Source of the DNA: a virus
IMG/VR virus record: IMGVR_UViG_3300033141_004852
Location: 28,604 to 92,603 of that record
Length of the DNA stretch: 64,000 bases
Strand: one strand, 5' to 3'
The number at the start of each line of letters is the position of its first letter. The first letter of the stretch is position 1. Shown in pieces: positions 1 to 8,176 of this stretch. The notes beneath the pieces are model-generated. The model saw only the letters and a program-made list of their open reading frames with translations. It did no database searches and was not told the origin of the DNA. The position numbers were made by a program, and so were the translations under genes.

Positions 1-1226
1 ACTAACACCGTCAACAACGTCGTGTCCATCAACTCCACGAAGTCCAAACGTTGGAGGAGATACCATTCCGCAGTATGATGGGGGTGTTTCTTCGCGAGCT
101 TACCCCACACCGTCACCGCGCAGAAAGCAGGACCAGGGTCAACAGCGACGAATACTCGCTCTACCGGATACGCTAACGTCGGGCGTGACGATTGCTGCAT
201 CAACAACTGAAGCAACAAATCCTCCGCGGGGATACCCGTCTGCGCCACCACTTGCGGGTTGAGTTCCACAACTGAGTAATCTGAAATCTCAGGCTCTACC
301 GTACACGCTTCATACACTCGCAGGGGGAAACATGCTGCCACCGGGTCCCCCCATTGCCCGAGAGTGTTCCGCTTCCCATCATTGGAATACTGAGTGACGA
401 CAATCCGCCCCGACTTCGTGCGGTAATATGTACACCCGTTTTCTTCCAACACGCCCAAGAACGATTCCTGGGTTACCTTCGCGGAGAGGAAGGACGGAAT
501 ACGACGCTTCCATCGATACCAACGCCCTGCTTTGTTGTGGCACATTTCCGCGTATTTCGTCGTCCGATTACCATCGGGGACCCCGTAGTATTGCCAACAC
601 GCATCCCGATCCTTGGGATCGAAGGGGATAATCAGATCGACGAGGAACGTCCACCCCTTATCGGGGATGTCCTGCACCTCGTCCCCCCGAGCCCTCCGAG
701 GATGCTCCCCCTTGTACCCAATACCGCCCCGCCCGGGGATCAACGCCCGCAACCCCCAGCCGTTCTTCGCCTTGATCTCCCGCTTAGATTGTCGAACCCC
801 GGGCTTGCGCGGGTCCTCCTGCATCCACCACTTGAAGAAGGGGTGATCCAGGAGAAGAGCCACGACCTCATTGTATACCCGCATAGCGTGCTGATCCGTC
901 GGGCCGAGAACCCCCGTCTCCTGGTTAGGGTAGTTGATCATATCGAAGGCGGTCGCCCCCTGCAACCCCACAGTCGTCTTCCCAATCGCACGCCCCGCTT
1001 CGCAGAGGACCATCGGCCACAAGAGGAAGTAATACTGGTAGTACCAGACATCACGGGCGTGCTCGTCATCGTTCCAGATATAGTCCGCCAACGGTGCCGT
1101 CGACGCCGGGTCGGGGAGGAGGAACATCTGGAAAAGTACCGGATCCGTGAGGATCTCCCACAATGCTAGATCCTCATAATCAGGGGTTCGCTCTACCTGC
1201 CCAACTGCATCGCTAATCACCGTCAT
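1..1226 (-). CDS. terL: Terminase large subunit (3' end cut by window)
   Basis: ATPase and nuclease motor that packages phage DNA into proheads. The frame runs open from ATG 1226 to base 1 without a stop, giving about 408 residues, so the C-terminus lies outside the window. A Walker A-like motif GRAIGKTT is at residues 78-85, a Walker B-like GDE near 181-183, and VAVDPG near residue 365 fits the first acidic motif of the RNase H-like nuclease domain. The ATG overlaps the upstream gene end by 14 bases; GTG 1220 is an alternative start. Order and domain layout match TerL. The gene is the most distal one of the leftward block. Confidence 0.85.
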   Translation of the reverse strand, partial: MTVISDAVGQVERTPDYEDLALWEILTDPVLFQMFLLPDPASTAPLADYIWNDDEHARDVWYYQYYFLLWPMVLCEAGRAIGKTTVGLQGATAFDMINYPNQETGVLGPTDQHAMRVYNEVVALLLDHPFFKWWMQEDPRKPGVRQSKREIKAKNGWGLRALIPGRGGIGYKGEHPRRARGDEVQDIPDKGWTFLVDLIIPFDPKDRDACWQYYGVPDGNRTTKYAEMCHNKAGRWYRWKRRIPSFLSAKVTQESFLGVLEENGCTYYRTKSGRIVVTQYSNDGKRNTLGQWGDPVAACFPLRVYEACTVEPEISDYSVVELNPQVVAQTGIPAEDLLLQLLMQQSSRPTLAYPVERVFVAVDPGPAFCAVTVWGKLAKKHPHHTAEWYLLQRLDFVELMDTTLLTVL

Positions 1227-2124
1227 CACCAAACACTTGTGCCGCGCCACCCTCCACTCCCGCGGGCGCATCATCCTCCGGCACCGGCGACAGCCCATCT
1301 GCCTGCCGCCACGCCTGCCACATTTGATCCACCCCGGGCACGGATGTCTTGAGGATACGGGCCGCATCCTCCAAAGTCAACTTCGGGCGCCCACACTCGC
1401 ACTTCTCCTCCAACATCTCCCGCACAGCCGTGCTCCAAATCGGGAAAGTCGGGTGGTTGAGGAAAGCATGAGACCACGGCGTGTGGACGATCTTCCACTC
1501 GGCGGGGATACCATTCCCCTTCAAGGCGGCTATCACCGTCTCCGCCAACACGGTGTCGATCCCACGCCGCTCTAGAATCTGCTGAAACTGCGTCCAGTCC
1601 GGTCGGTACTCCACGCTCATCAAAGCGTAAACCATCTGAATATGCCCACACGCTCGGCATGCATACGCCCGCTCCAAGCCGTGCTTTTCCATGAAGCGCC
1701 CCACCCGCTTCCGCAACGCTTCCACATAGCGCATCGGATCCTCGCGGTCCGCGGAGGATCCAACGATGCCCATCTTCACGTACATATCCAGGAGATCCCG
1801 GCGGAGTCGGCGCGCCTCAGAGCGGAATCCCGAACTCACCTTCAAGTTCGGTACGGGCTTCGCATCCTCCATGCGCGCCTTCGCATCCAGGCGCAGTACA
1901 TCCAACTGCATCTGCAACAACATCCGCAACAAATGAGCGTTTGATACCTGCTGGAAGCTCTGGTAGCCCTCAAGAAGATTACGGAGAGCACTCGCCATCT
2001 CCGCCCGAAACTCCGCAGGGCAGTCAAGACTCGAACCATCGGGGAGACGCAGATCATCCTCCGAGACTATGGGAGCCGTCGGATCAACCTTCCCCGTGAG
2101 AGTGGCTTTGGAACTCCGCCGCAT
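1213..2124 (-). CDS. Unknown, possible terminase small subunit
   Basis: 303 residues directly upstream of terL and overlapping it, the usual place of a small terminase subunit. Visible: charged helical N-terminal half, CRACGH near residue 155 and CECGRP near 245 (a possible zinc ribbon), and a helix-turn-helix-like stretch LTLEDAARILK near 253. The C-terminus is acidic and low-complexity. The start overlaps the preceding gene by 41 bases and lacks a clear ribosome site, so it may lie further in. DNA recognition for packaging is inferred only from position and the HTH-like helix. Confidence 0.7.
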   Translation of the reverse strand: MRRSSKATLTGKVDPTAPIVSEDDLRLPDGSSLDCPAEFRAEMASALRNLLEGYQSFQQVSNAHLLRMLLQMQLDVLRLDAKARMEDAKPVPNLKVSSGFRSEARRLRRDLLDMYVKMGIVGSSADREDPMRYVEALRKRVGRFMEKHGLERAYACRACGHIQMVYALMSVEYRPDWTQFQQILERRGIDTVLAETVIAALKGNGIPAEWKIVHTPWSHAFLNHPTFPIWSTAVREMLEEKCECGRPKLTLEDAARILKTSVPGVDQMWQAWRQADGLSPVPEDDAPAGVEGGAAQVFGDDGD

Positions 2125-2551
2125 CCGGCACCTCCTCTACTCGGTAGTAAATCTGCTTCAACCTCGCTTGTGCTACCACCTGTTCAATTCGACATCCCTT
2201 GGAATCACCCCACCCGGGAAGAAACAACACAGCATCGGAACGATACAGCCACGCAATATCTGCCGGAAGCACGCGGTCGTAATCCGCCCACCACTCCAAC
2301 TCCGCCCCGTACAGGGCCGTTACGTGCGGACAGTACACCGCCCAACCCTTACGAGATACCTCGAAGAAAGCAGCCACAGCCGCCGCAACGTTCCGTTCGA
2401 GAATCGCCCGCCGACACGCTGCATCCGCAGGCGGGCTAATCGGCCCCGCCAAGTACAATGTAGGTATCTCCAGAGCCTGCTTACCGTACATCTCCGCGAG
2501 ATCCCAAATATGATCGTCCGTGCCCTTGGGAACTACGATGTTATCACTCAT
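2084..2551 (-). CDS. Nucleoside 2-deoxyribosyltransferase-like protein (DUF4406 type)
   Basis: 155 residues. Family motifs seen: TLYLAGPIS near the N-terminus (nucleotide-binding loop), and ADIAWLYRSDAVLFLPGW followed by DSKGCRIE, matching the 'cDaiymLpgW..S.GA..E' signature. Such proteins cleave or transfer deoxyribosyl groups, or bind nucleotides, in phage nucleotide metabolism. The start is taken at ATG 2551, which overlaps the upstream stop (ATGAGTGATAA); longer in-frame starts lie inside the upstream gene and are less natural. Confidence 0.7.
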   Translation of the reverse strand: MSDNIVVPKGTDDHIWDLAEMYGKQALEIPTLYLAGPISPPADAACRRAILERNVAAAVAAFFEVSRKGWAVYCPHVTALYGAELEWWADYDRVLPADIAWLYRSDAVLFLPGWGDSKGCRIEQVVAQARLKQIYYRVEEVPDAAEFQSHSHGEG

Positions 2552-3323
2552 CAGCACGCGGCCTCCAATCCCGAATCCGCCGCCACACCCCGCCAGGACA
2601 AGCATCCCACGACCAGAAGTTCGCTCCCAACAGCTTGGTATCATCGCACGCTTGGAGAAACACCTCGAACTTCTTGATCGCCTCCGATTGTTTATCCTCC
2701 GTCGGAGCACCCATCCCCGCCCAATATGCCGCGCCTGTGGGAATCAGAGGAATGTCGTCCCAGAAACCAACGTCTCGATACTGGCGGATACTCTCCGCCA
2801 ATGCCCACTTAGGATCATGTGAGTACCAATACACCTGCGGCATCACGAAGTCTACTTGGCGAGCGAACTCCCGCCAGGGAACACTCGCGTGCCGATGCGG
2901 GAGATAATACGATGAGAGGCCGATTCGCGTCTTCGCCCGCGCTCCCGACAACAACCGACATCGTAAGTGGCGGAGAAACTTCCGCACATCCTCGGGGTGG
3001 TTCTCCACCTCAACTTCCGCATCCACAACATACCAATCCACGTGATAATCATGGATGACCGACGCCGCCAACTCCGCTTCGAGAACATCCATTTCACAAG
3101 TGTGATACCCCCACAGCATAGGGATAATATCCGCTTCACGGAGTGCCCAAACTAGGTCCCCCAATTGCTGAGAATTGTAGCGATGTAGCCCCCGCGTCGT
3201 CGCCACCGCCTTGATCAGCACATACGACAACCCCGCGCGCTGCGCCTTCGCCACAATCTCCCCCACATCTCCCTCACATGCTTGGGAGATCTTCCAAATC
3301 CACATTCCCTTGCCAGTCAACAT
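2544..3323 (-). CDS. Glycoside hydrolase-like TIM-barrel protein, candidate endolysin
   Basis: 259 residues. It begins GMWIWKIS, then AGLSYVLIKA, alternating beta/alpha segments, WYVVDAEVEVE near residue 115 (acidic residues at a strand end, as in GH25-like lysozymes), FVMPQVYWYS near 180 and GANFWSWD near the C-terminus. This is the layout of lysozyme-type TIM barrels, so a peptidoglycan-cleaving lysin is the likeliest role. There is no signal peptide and no separate wall-binding domain. A holin is not adjacent; small membrane proteins lie at 4251-4421 and 20176-20367. Function inferred from fold-like motifs only. Confidence 0.6.
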   Translation of the reverse strand: MLTGKGMWIWKISQACEGDVGEIVAKAQRAGLSYVLIKAVATTRGLHRYNSQQLGDLVWALREADIIPMLWGYHTCEMDVLEAELAASVIHDYHVDWYVVDAEVEVENHPEDVRKFLRHLRCRLLSGARAKTRIGLSSYYLPHRHASVPWREFARQVDFVMPQVYWYSHDPKWALAESIRQYRDVGFWDDIPLIPTGAAYWAGMGAPTEDKQSEAIKKFEVFLQACDDTKLLGANFWSWDACPGGVWRRIRDWRPRADE

Positions 3324-3327
3324 AGCC

Positions 3328-3903
3328 TTACTCCTCGTCGGCAGTCACTCGCCGCAACGCCCCATCATCCTGAATCTGATAGACACGCAAGGCGCCGCAG
3401 CGAACGAACTCCCGGGACAGGTCGTCGTACCACAACCCCACACCCAGCGTCTCCTGGACAATAATGTCCCTAACGCCGACCTCCACCAAAAAGGCACAGC
3501 ACTTCCCACACGGCACCCCACAGTCACAAACAAGCACCGACCTCGCCAAGGTCTCTGGGGACACCCCCACATCCAGTGCTTTCCACACGGTACGCACCTC
3601 CGCATGTATGGCGGGGCAACCAGAGAGATCACTGCGGAAGGCGCGTCGGTTGAGAGGCCAGCGACAACCCATAGCGCACAAACCACTCGCCGCCGCAGGC
3701 GGTCCGTTCCAGCCCTCAGCAATAAGTGCCGCTTTCCGCGTTACCAGCACGCACCCAATCAGGCGGGAGTAGCATGTTCCAGTCCACACACCTACTTGGT
3801 GTGCCCGCCGAAACAAAGACGGTAGCCGCTCCACTAACTCACGATGATTGCTCAGATCGTCTTCTAGCTCGGCGTCGCTCAGCCTTTCGTCGGTTGTACT
3901 CAC
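3328..3903 (-). CDS. Deoxycytidylate (dCMP) deaminase family protein
   Basis: Converts dCMP to dUMP, feeding thymidylate synthesis. 191 residues from GTG 3903, preceded by GGAAGGAG. Zinc-site signature: H100-A-E102 (CPAIHAEV) and PCGKC at 131-135, the canonical HAE...PCxxC deaminase motifs. The open frame extends further upstream but only this GTG has a ribosome site. It overlaps the upstream HTH gene by 65 bases. It fits with the MazG-like and dUMP-linked functions (polymerase with uracil-DNA glycosylase domain) elsewhere in the window. Confidence 0.85.
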   Translation of the reverse strand: MSTTDERLSDAELEDDLSNHRELVERLPSLFRRAHQVGVWTGTCYSRLIGCVLVTRKAALIAEGWNGPPAAASGLCAMGCRWPLNRRAFRSDLSGCPAIHAEVRTVWKALDVGVSPETLARSVLVCDCGVPCGKCCAFLVEVGVRDIIVQETLGVGLWYDDLSREFVRCGALRVYQIQDDGALRRVTADEE

Positions 3904-4270
3904 GAATCCTCTCCTTCCGACACTTCTCACAGAGTTTCTTCCCCTTCTCACGCGGGCGGTTACAGGAGATACACCGCCAAATACCAAGTTGGCGGCGAAG
4001 TTCCCGCAGATGGCTCACCGAATACCCGGTAGCCCGCGCCACCTCGTCAAGCGTCAACCCCGAACGAAGGAGCCGGCGCGCCATCTTAGCATAGTCGGGG
4101 AGTCCCAGAGTCTTTCTCCCACCCGCGCGACTAACTACCTGCTGCACGTAGGAACGGCTGACGCCTACCTTACGCGCCACCGCAGCGTAGCGACCGCGGT
4201 ACATGGGGTCCAGGCCCGTCAGAAGTTCGAGGACCTGATCCTTCTTCGATTTACCAGTAGTGGGAGCCAT
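3839..4270 (-). CDS. HTH and zinc-ribbon DNA-binding protein
   Basis: 143 residues. Two helix-turn-helix-like stretches (AAVARKVGVSRSYVQQVV and LDEVARATGYSVSHLRELR), then a CxxC...CxxC zinc ribbon (CISCNRP...CEKCRKE), then a highly basic tail. Likely a sequence-specific DNA-binding regulator. ATG 4270 is chosen because GAGGTG precedes it; an upstream ATG at 4285 is possible. It overlaps both neighbours. Confidence 0.7.
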   Translation of the reverse strand: MAPTTGKSKKDQVLELLTGLDPMYRGRYAAVARKVGVSRSYVQQVVSRAGGRKTLGLPDYAKMARRLLRSGLTLDEVARATGYSVSHLRELRRQLGIWRCISCNRPREKGKKLCEKCRKERIREYNRRKAERRRARRRSEQSS

Positions 4271-4421
4271 TACGCACCTCATCATGCCAATGCGGACGTT
4301 GTGTAAAGTCCGTGTTCTGTTGTCGTCGTTGCGAACTCGGCAGGTTGTATCGCTTCGATTGCTCGTTGAGGATGTGGAATACCACCCAAACGAGAAAGCC
4401 CAGGATCACGATGCCCCACAT
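4251..4421 (-). CDS. Small single-span membrane protein
   Basis: 56 residues from ATG 4421, right after the TAG of the upstream gene and preceded by GAGGTGGTG. An N-terminal hydrophobic helix (WGIVILGFLVWVVFHIL) is followed by a polar, Gln/Arg-rich tail. Single-span proteins of this kind occur in phages as holin-, spanin- or host-interaction proteins; nothing identifies this one. Its end overlaps the start of the HTH gene by 20 bases. Confidence 0.55.
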   Translation of the reverse strand: MWGIVILGFLVWVVFHILNEQSKRYNLPSSQRRQQNTDFTQRPHWHDEVRNGSHYW

Positions 4422-4907
4422 CTAGATCACCACCTCGTCGGTGCCGTATGCCTTCCCCACCTTCTGGCGAACAGCCTCCGCCACAGTCGTCTGCGACTCA
4501 CGTAGCCGCATCGCCACCACAATCGCCGCCAACCAGAGAATGTCCTGCAACGACTCCACCCAATCCTCGTTGGCGGGCGAGACCTCGCCCTTCCCAAGAA
4601 TCCGCGAGCGAGTATCTTGTCCGATTAGATTGAGGAGGCGGATTGCCTTCTCCCCCAACCGCCGCGCCGGGGCGTGCCAAGGAGGACTCCCCTCACTCCG
4701 CGCCTGTGCAGTGTAATTCCAGAAGGTGTCCCCATCCGTGCCGTAGTCCTGCCCCTTCCGCACCGCCAACCCCGACACCACATCCAACATCGCCGCCACC
4801 GCGAGCACGCGGTCGGGGGGCATCTGCTGCAACTGCGCCAGTAGTTCATCGAAGTCGATGGTGAAGGGCCCGGCTACCAACGTTCGGTCTCGAATCTGCG
4901 CCGTCAT
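4422..4907 (-). CDS. DUF1599/nucleotide-modification-associated-like protein
   Basis: 161 residues, all helical. RKGQDYGTDGDTFWNY near residue 50 and EDWVESLQDILWLAAI near 115 resemble the K..DYG....F.N and D...Y signatures of the small DUF1599/NMAD1 family found beside phage nucleotide genes. Precise reaction unknown. ATG 4907 follows a GGAGG-type site. It lies upstream of the dCMP deaminase cluster. Confidence 0.6.
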   Translation of the reverse strand: MTAQIRDRTLVAGPFTIDFDELLAQLQQMPPDRVLAVAAMLDVVSGLAVRKGQDYGTDGDTFWNYTAQARSEGSPPWHAPARRLGEKAIRLLNLIGQDTRSRILGKGEVSPANEDWVESLQDILWLAAIVVAMRLRESQTTVAEAVRQKVGKAYGTDEVVI

Positions 4908-4973
4908 CGCAAACCTCCTCCAGGAGATGTGTGAGGGCCCGCCAGAAACGACGGGCCCCCGGCCAAGTGTGCA

Positions 4974-5459
4974 TCAGAACCGCACGGAAACCCCTGCGGC
5001 TACAGCCACGGCCCAGTTCGGCAGGCCGATCGGATCAAGGGTGTAAGAGCTGAGTTCATCGGGGACGAACTCCACGTAGATATTCAGCGAAGCACCCCGA
5101 ACGCTTCCTGCTTTAGTGCCCACTCCCATGCCGAGACGCCCCTTCGCCGGTTCCTTGGTCAGGACCCCGATGTTTCCCAAGAAAGGGGCGCCGTCGTAGC
5201 TACCGAAGCCGGCCTGCACGCCGGATAACACATTCGTGTCTCGGTCACCAGTTACGTACAGTAGATTCCCTGCATCAGGGGATTTGACCGCATCGGCGAG
5301 GAAACTCGCCCCCTCGGCCACCGCACCAGTCGCCACGACACCCGTATCCAGGGTATCGAGCAGGAACTCCGACAGCACGCTCGCCGTCGCCGGAGTCGTA
5401 GTCATGCTCACCATGCAAACGAGCAGGACCGTCAGCAACAACCATCGCATGAGTCGCAT
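4974..5459 (-). CDS. Secreted protein with signal peptide, possible outer-surface beta protein
   Basis: 161 residues from ATG 5459, with GGAAGGAGG eight bases upstream. N-terminus MRLMRWLLLTVLLVCMVS is a clear signal sequence, with TTPATAS as a likely cleavage zone. The mature part is Gly/Ala/Val-rich and ends in a Phe-terminated strand (AVAAGVSVRF), a pattern seen in beta-barrel or beta-sandwich envelope proteins. Could alter the host surface, for example superinfection exclusion; not recognised. Confidence 0.65.
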   Translation of the reverse strand: MRLMRWLLLTVLLVCMVSMTTTPATASVLSEFLLDTLDTGVVATGAVAEGASFLADAVKSPDAGNLLYVTGDRDTNVLSGVQAGFGSYDGAPFLGNIGVLTKEPAKGRLGMGVGTKAGSVRGASLNIYVEFVPDELSSYTLDPIGLPNWAVAVAAGVSVRF

Positions 5460-5479
5460 AGCGACCTCCTTCCGCCCCA

Positions 5480-6490
5480 TCATGTATGGGACACGTAGTC
5501 TAGTACGCGGTCCACGAACCGCGGCACGTCCTCACACGCAAAATCATAAGCCGGTGGAATCGTACCCCCGGGATCACTCATACTCGCCCCGTGCCGTACC
5601 GAGTACACGAACAACTGCGCCCGGTTCTCAGCGGCGCGGGAGAGAGCCCATCGCATCGCCCAGTGATTCCCGACATCCACCACGTACTCCACCGCCCGCT
5701 CCAGAAGTTCCACCGCCCCGAGATCATCGATACTCACCCACGGCTGCCGCTGCGGTGGCTTCGTCACATCCGCCGCATCGAGGGCAATCACCACATCGGC
5801 ATAGACACTATCCCGCGAGCCGTCAGCGGGACGCGGGTGTGGATTATCATGCAACAACGACAACAACGGGAGCGCGCACCCAACCCCACCGTCCCAGTAC
5901 CCACATGGTCGCCGAACTCCCGCCTGTGCCCCCACAATAGTCTCATGCCGGAAACCAAAGGGAATCGCCGTACTCGCGCGCACCGCCTGCGCCACCTCCA
6001 CCGGCTCGGGAGTCAACTGCGGGCCCATCATCGTCGTGACTCCGCAGTTGATGTTCCAAGCGGGAATGTACAATGCCGTCGACAAATCCTCAAAAGTGAC
6101 ACGCCCTATATGCCTACGCACCCACTCACGGATCTTGCCCCCCTCCAAGATTCCCGTAAACCCGGGGAGGAACTTCCGCTTCCACAAACTACGAAAGAGA
6201 GCGGTGTACACTCGACGACGGTTCCAATCCTCCCACACCGCACGAGAAGTAATGCCCAACAACGCCCGCTCCATATCCGCCGCAGGAAGACCCCGTGCGG
6301 CCAATGCCGCCCACGGCGCCGAACCACTCGACCCCGCATACGCCACCACGCGCCGCCGAAGCCCACGCCGCTCGAACTCGCGTACCAACGCCACGTACGC
6401 AGCAGCGGGCTTCAAACCACCGATAGAGCCTGTAATCGCAAAGGTATGCTTAGTCACCGAGCGCTCACCCACGTTTTCCCTTTCCCGCAT
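5480..6490 (-). CDS. Patatin-like phospholipase
   Basis: 336 residues. N-terminal GSIGGLKPAA fits the oxyanion-hole glycine loop, G53-S-S55-G-S57 the nucleophile elbow (Ser55), and D200-G-G the catalytic Asp of the Ser-Asp dyad (DG[GA]). Patatin-type enzymes hydrolyse acyl chains of membrane lipids. Odd: the usual GxSxG elbow reads GxSxS here. There is no signal peptide, so it acts in the cytoplasm or is carried in the virion. ATG 6490 overlaps the upstream gene by 26 bases; GTG about 11 codons later is an alternative start. Confidence 0.75.
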   Translation of the reverse strand: MRERENVGERSVTKHTFAITGSIGGLKPAAAYVALVREFERRGLRRRVVAYAGSSGSAPWAALAARGLPAADMERALLGITSRAVWEDWNRRRVYTALFRSLWKRKFLPGFTGILEGGKIREWVRRHIGRVTFEDLSTALYIPAWNINCGVTTMMGPQLTPEPVEVAQAVRASTAIPFGFRHETIVGAQAGVRRPCGYWDGGVGCALPLLSLLHDNPHPRPADGSRDSVYADVVIALDAADVTKPPQRQPWVSIDDLGAVELLERAVEYVVDVGNHWAMRWALSRAAENRAQLFVYSVRHGASMSDPGGTIPPAYDFACEDVPRFVDRVLDYVSHT

Positions 6491-6872
6491 TCTCCCGTTC
6501 CCACTTCTTCATCGCACTCCGCACAGCCGTCTGTTCGTGCTGCGCCTGCAACTGCTCGATCACTTCACCCTTCGACATTCTCTGCCAATCCGCCGTGCGT
6601 GAGCGAACTCCGCAGATCCCACACGTCAGATACTTCGGCAAAGGATCCGCAAACCGACGGATTCCCCGCTCACAACGAGGACAACGAAGCCCGAACGGGG
6701 GCGCTGGCGCATCATCGGTTACCATGATCTTCTGCTCCTTTGAGAACGAAGGTAGTAGGTGATACCACTGTGGTCCGGTATCTTCGAGTCCTACCCGCCA
6801 CACCTTGGGCATATCGACCCCGCACAGAAGCGCTCGAAGTCGCGTCTGGTTCCCGTAGGGGAACTTTGGCAC
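6465..6872 (-). CDS. Zinc-ribbon protein
   Basis: 135 residues from GTG 6872. LRCPRCERG and LTCGICGVR form a four-cysteine zinc ribbon; the C-terminal half is helical and charged. A shorter start at ATG 6725 has the best ribosome site (AAAGGAG) and gives 86 residues; the upstream 49 residues still look protein-like, so either form is possible. Role unknown; it sits between the patatin gene and a sigma-like gene. Confidence 0.6.
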   Translation of the reverse strand: MPKFPYGNQTRLRALLCGVDMPKVWRVGLEDTGPQWYHLLPSFSKEQKIMVTDDAPAPPFGLRCPRCERGIRRFADPLPKYLTCGICGVRSRTADWQRMSKGEVIEQLQAQHEQTAVRSAMKKWERENAGKGKRG

Positions 6873-6911
6873 GAGGTCTCAGCGCGGCCTGCCTCCTCTC
6901 ACCCACTACTT

Positions 6912-7442
6912 TCAAAATACTGTACCATCCAACGTCTGCAATACCATTCGCGCCGCTTTCCGCGCACGGCACAAACGCACCCGCTCCTTCCCGCGCAGAC
7001 TCTCACCCACCAGAGCCCTCTGAAGAATCTCCTGATAGTGCCGTGGCAACTGCGAGCAAACAGCGCCGAACAAACAACGCGCCACAGCATCGGCCTCCAC
7101 ATTTACTCCCGCACTCACCGCCCCCCGTTCTCCCGTCGGCAACATCCGTATCTCCGCATCCTCATCCGGCAACTCCATAACGGGATGGACACTCATCGCC
7201 CGCACCCAATTACTCGCCGCGCCCCGCAGCGACGCCCACACGTAGCCCCATTGTTCCCGAAGTGAGCGTGTACTATCAACCCGCGGAAGAATCAACGCAT
7301 ACAACGCCTCGATCAACGCCTCCTCCAGATCCTGATACTCAACTTCATCCTGCACCGGCAACCATTTCCGACTAAGCCTCCCCACAACTACCAACCACGT
7401 CTCCCCCGATACATCCTTCGGTGCTACCTCTTCCAGAAACAT
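6912..7442 (-). CDS. Sigma-70-like / RNA polymerase-associated protein
   Basis: 176 residues, ATG 7442 with TAGGAGG upstream. DLEEALIEALYALILPRVD resembles the start of a sigma region 2, GYVWASLRGAASNWVRA its following helices, and LPRHYQEILQRALVGESLRGKERVRLCRARKAARMVL a region 4 helix-turn-helix. Probably a divergent sigma factor that redirects host RNA polymerase. The full sigma factor at 8616-9395 is two genes away, so this may be a second-stage or auxiliary factor. Confidence 0.6.
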   Translation of the reverse strand: MFLEEVAPKDVSGETWLVVVGRLSRKWLPVQDEVEYQDLEEALIEALYALILPRVDSTRSLREQWGYVWASLRGAASNWVRAMSVHPVMELPDEDAEIRMLPTGERGAVSAGVNVEADAVARCLFGAVCSQLPRHYQEILQRALVGESLRGKERVRLCRARKAARMVLQTLDGTVF

Positions 7443-7451
7443 TCTGGCCTC

Positions 7452-7784
7452 CTAAGCCGCCCACTGCAATCGCTTCGCACCACAGAGTGGGCACCGTTTA
7501 TCCATCAACATCGCATCGGGTTTCAACAACACCCGCGACGTTCGTCCACACGCACGACACAACACCTCCGGCAACTCCTGGAGGAATTGCCGCACCCGCT
7601 CCGTCCGCAAGTACACCACCGAGGGTCCGCGTGTACCTCCGCTGAATAGCACTTCCGCCGTCAACCCCCGGACCAACAGGGTCCGCTTCCCGCTGGCAGC
7701 CCGTCCGAGTATCACCGTGAAACCGGGGCTACCTACGCGCTCCGCGTCTCGACATCTCCTTTCCAAGTCCACTAGACTCACCAT
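7452..7784 (-). CDS. Zinc-ribbon protein
   Basis: 110 residues. C-terminal CRACGRTS...CPLCGAK makes a zinc ribbon; the N-terminal part contains GRAASGKRTLL, which looks like a P-loop but lacks the Ser/Thr after GK and any Walker B. ATG 7784 lies only two bases after the -10 box of the 7787-7815 promoter, so transcripts from that promoter would miss it. Either it is translated from read-through mRNA or it starts further in. Confidence 0.6.
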   Translation of the reverse strand: MVSLVDLERRCRDAERVGSPGFTVILGRAASGKRTLLVRGLTAEVLFSGGTRGPSVVYLRTERVRQFLQELPEVLCRACGRTSRVLLKPDAMLMDKRCPLCGAKRLQWAA

Positions 7785-7786
7785 TA

Positions 7787-7815
7787 TCTATACCACATTT
7801 AGCCTGAAATGTCAA
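7787..7815 (-). promoter_or_regulatory. Sigma-70 promoter with palindromic spacer (leftward)
   Basis: On the minus strand: TTGACA (7810-7815), exactly 17 bases, TATAGA (7787-7792), with TGG before the -10. The 18 bases following TTG read ACATTT-CAGGCT-AAATGT, a perfect six-base inverted repeat. It is the leftward member of the promoter family found at 23032, 25418, 27489, 30215 and 32278. It would drive the zinc-ribbon and sigma-like genes towards the terminase. Confidence 0.8.
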
Positions 7816-8176
7816 GTGCTAATTTCACCCGCTGGAGAGACCGTACCCGCTCAATAGGTACTTCCAGAAGTCGCGACGCCGACTCGTGGTCCCAGGGCAT
7901 CAACGCCTGACACTTTGCCTCCGCCGCACGGTAGTTCGTCCGCACAGCACCCTGAAGCCACCGTAGGGCGTCCTGCGCCAACACCACCGAAGTCCTCGCC
8001 CCACTCAGATAGCGCCGGTACAAATTAGCGCGCACCAAATCGGCAGTCCACGGCCACACCCAAGACCAACGGCGGTCCACCAACCCTAGCGGAAACGCGT
8101 CGTCAAAAAGCCCCGATACACCATACTCGATCAGGAGATCTCTGCCATCGGCGTCGAGGAATTGGTAGCTATGCAC
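7799..8176 (-). CDS. Hypothetical protein
   Basis: 125 residues, not recognised. Trp- and Arg-rich helical protein, with the C-terminal half (ASRLLEVPIERVRSLQRVKLAL) resembling a DNA-binding helix pair. The start overlaps the upstream HIRAN gene by 46 bases. Its last codons overlap the -35 of the 7787-7815 promoter. Confidence 0.6.
   Translation of the reverse strand: MHSYQFLDADGRDLLIEYGVSGLFDDAFPLGLVDRRWSWVWPWTADLVRANLYRRYLSGARTSVVLAQDALRWLQGAVRTNYRAAEAKCQALMPWDHESASRLLEVPIERVRSLQRVKLALDISG

Noticed and set aside
354-1169. 271-residue open frame on the plus strand
   Set aside because: Pro/Arg-rich shadow of the large terminase read on the minus strand, which carries clear ATPase and nuclease motifs.
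7690-7720. Walker A-like GRAASGKR in the 7452-7784 protein
   Set aside because: Lacks Ser/Thr after GK, Walker B and enough length for an NTPase.
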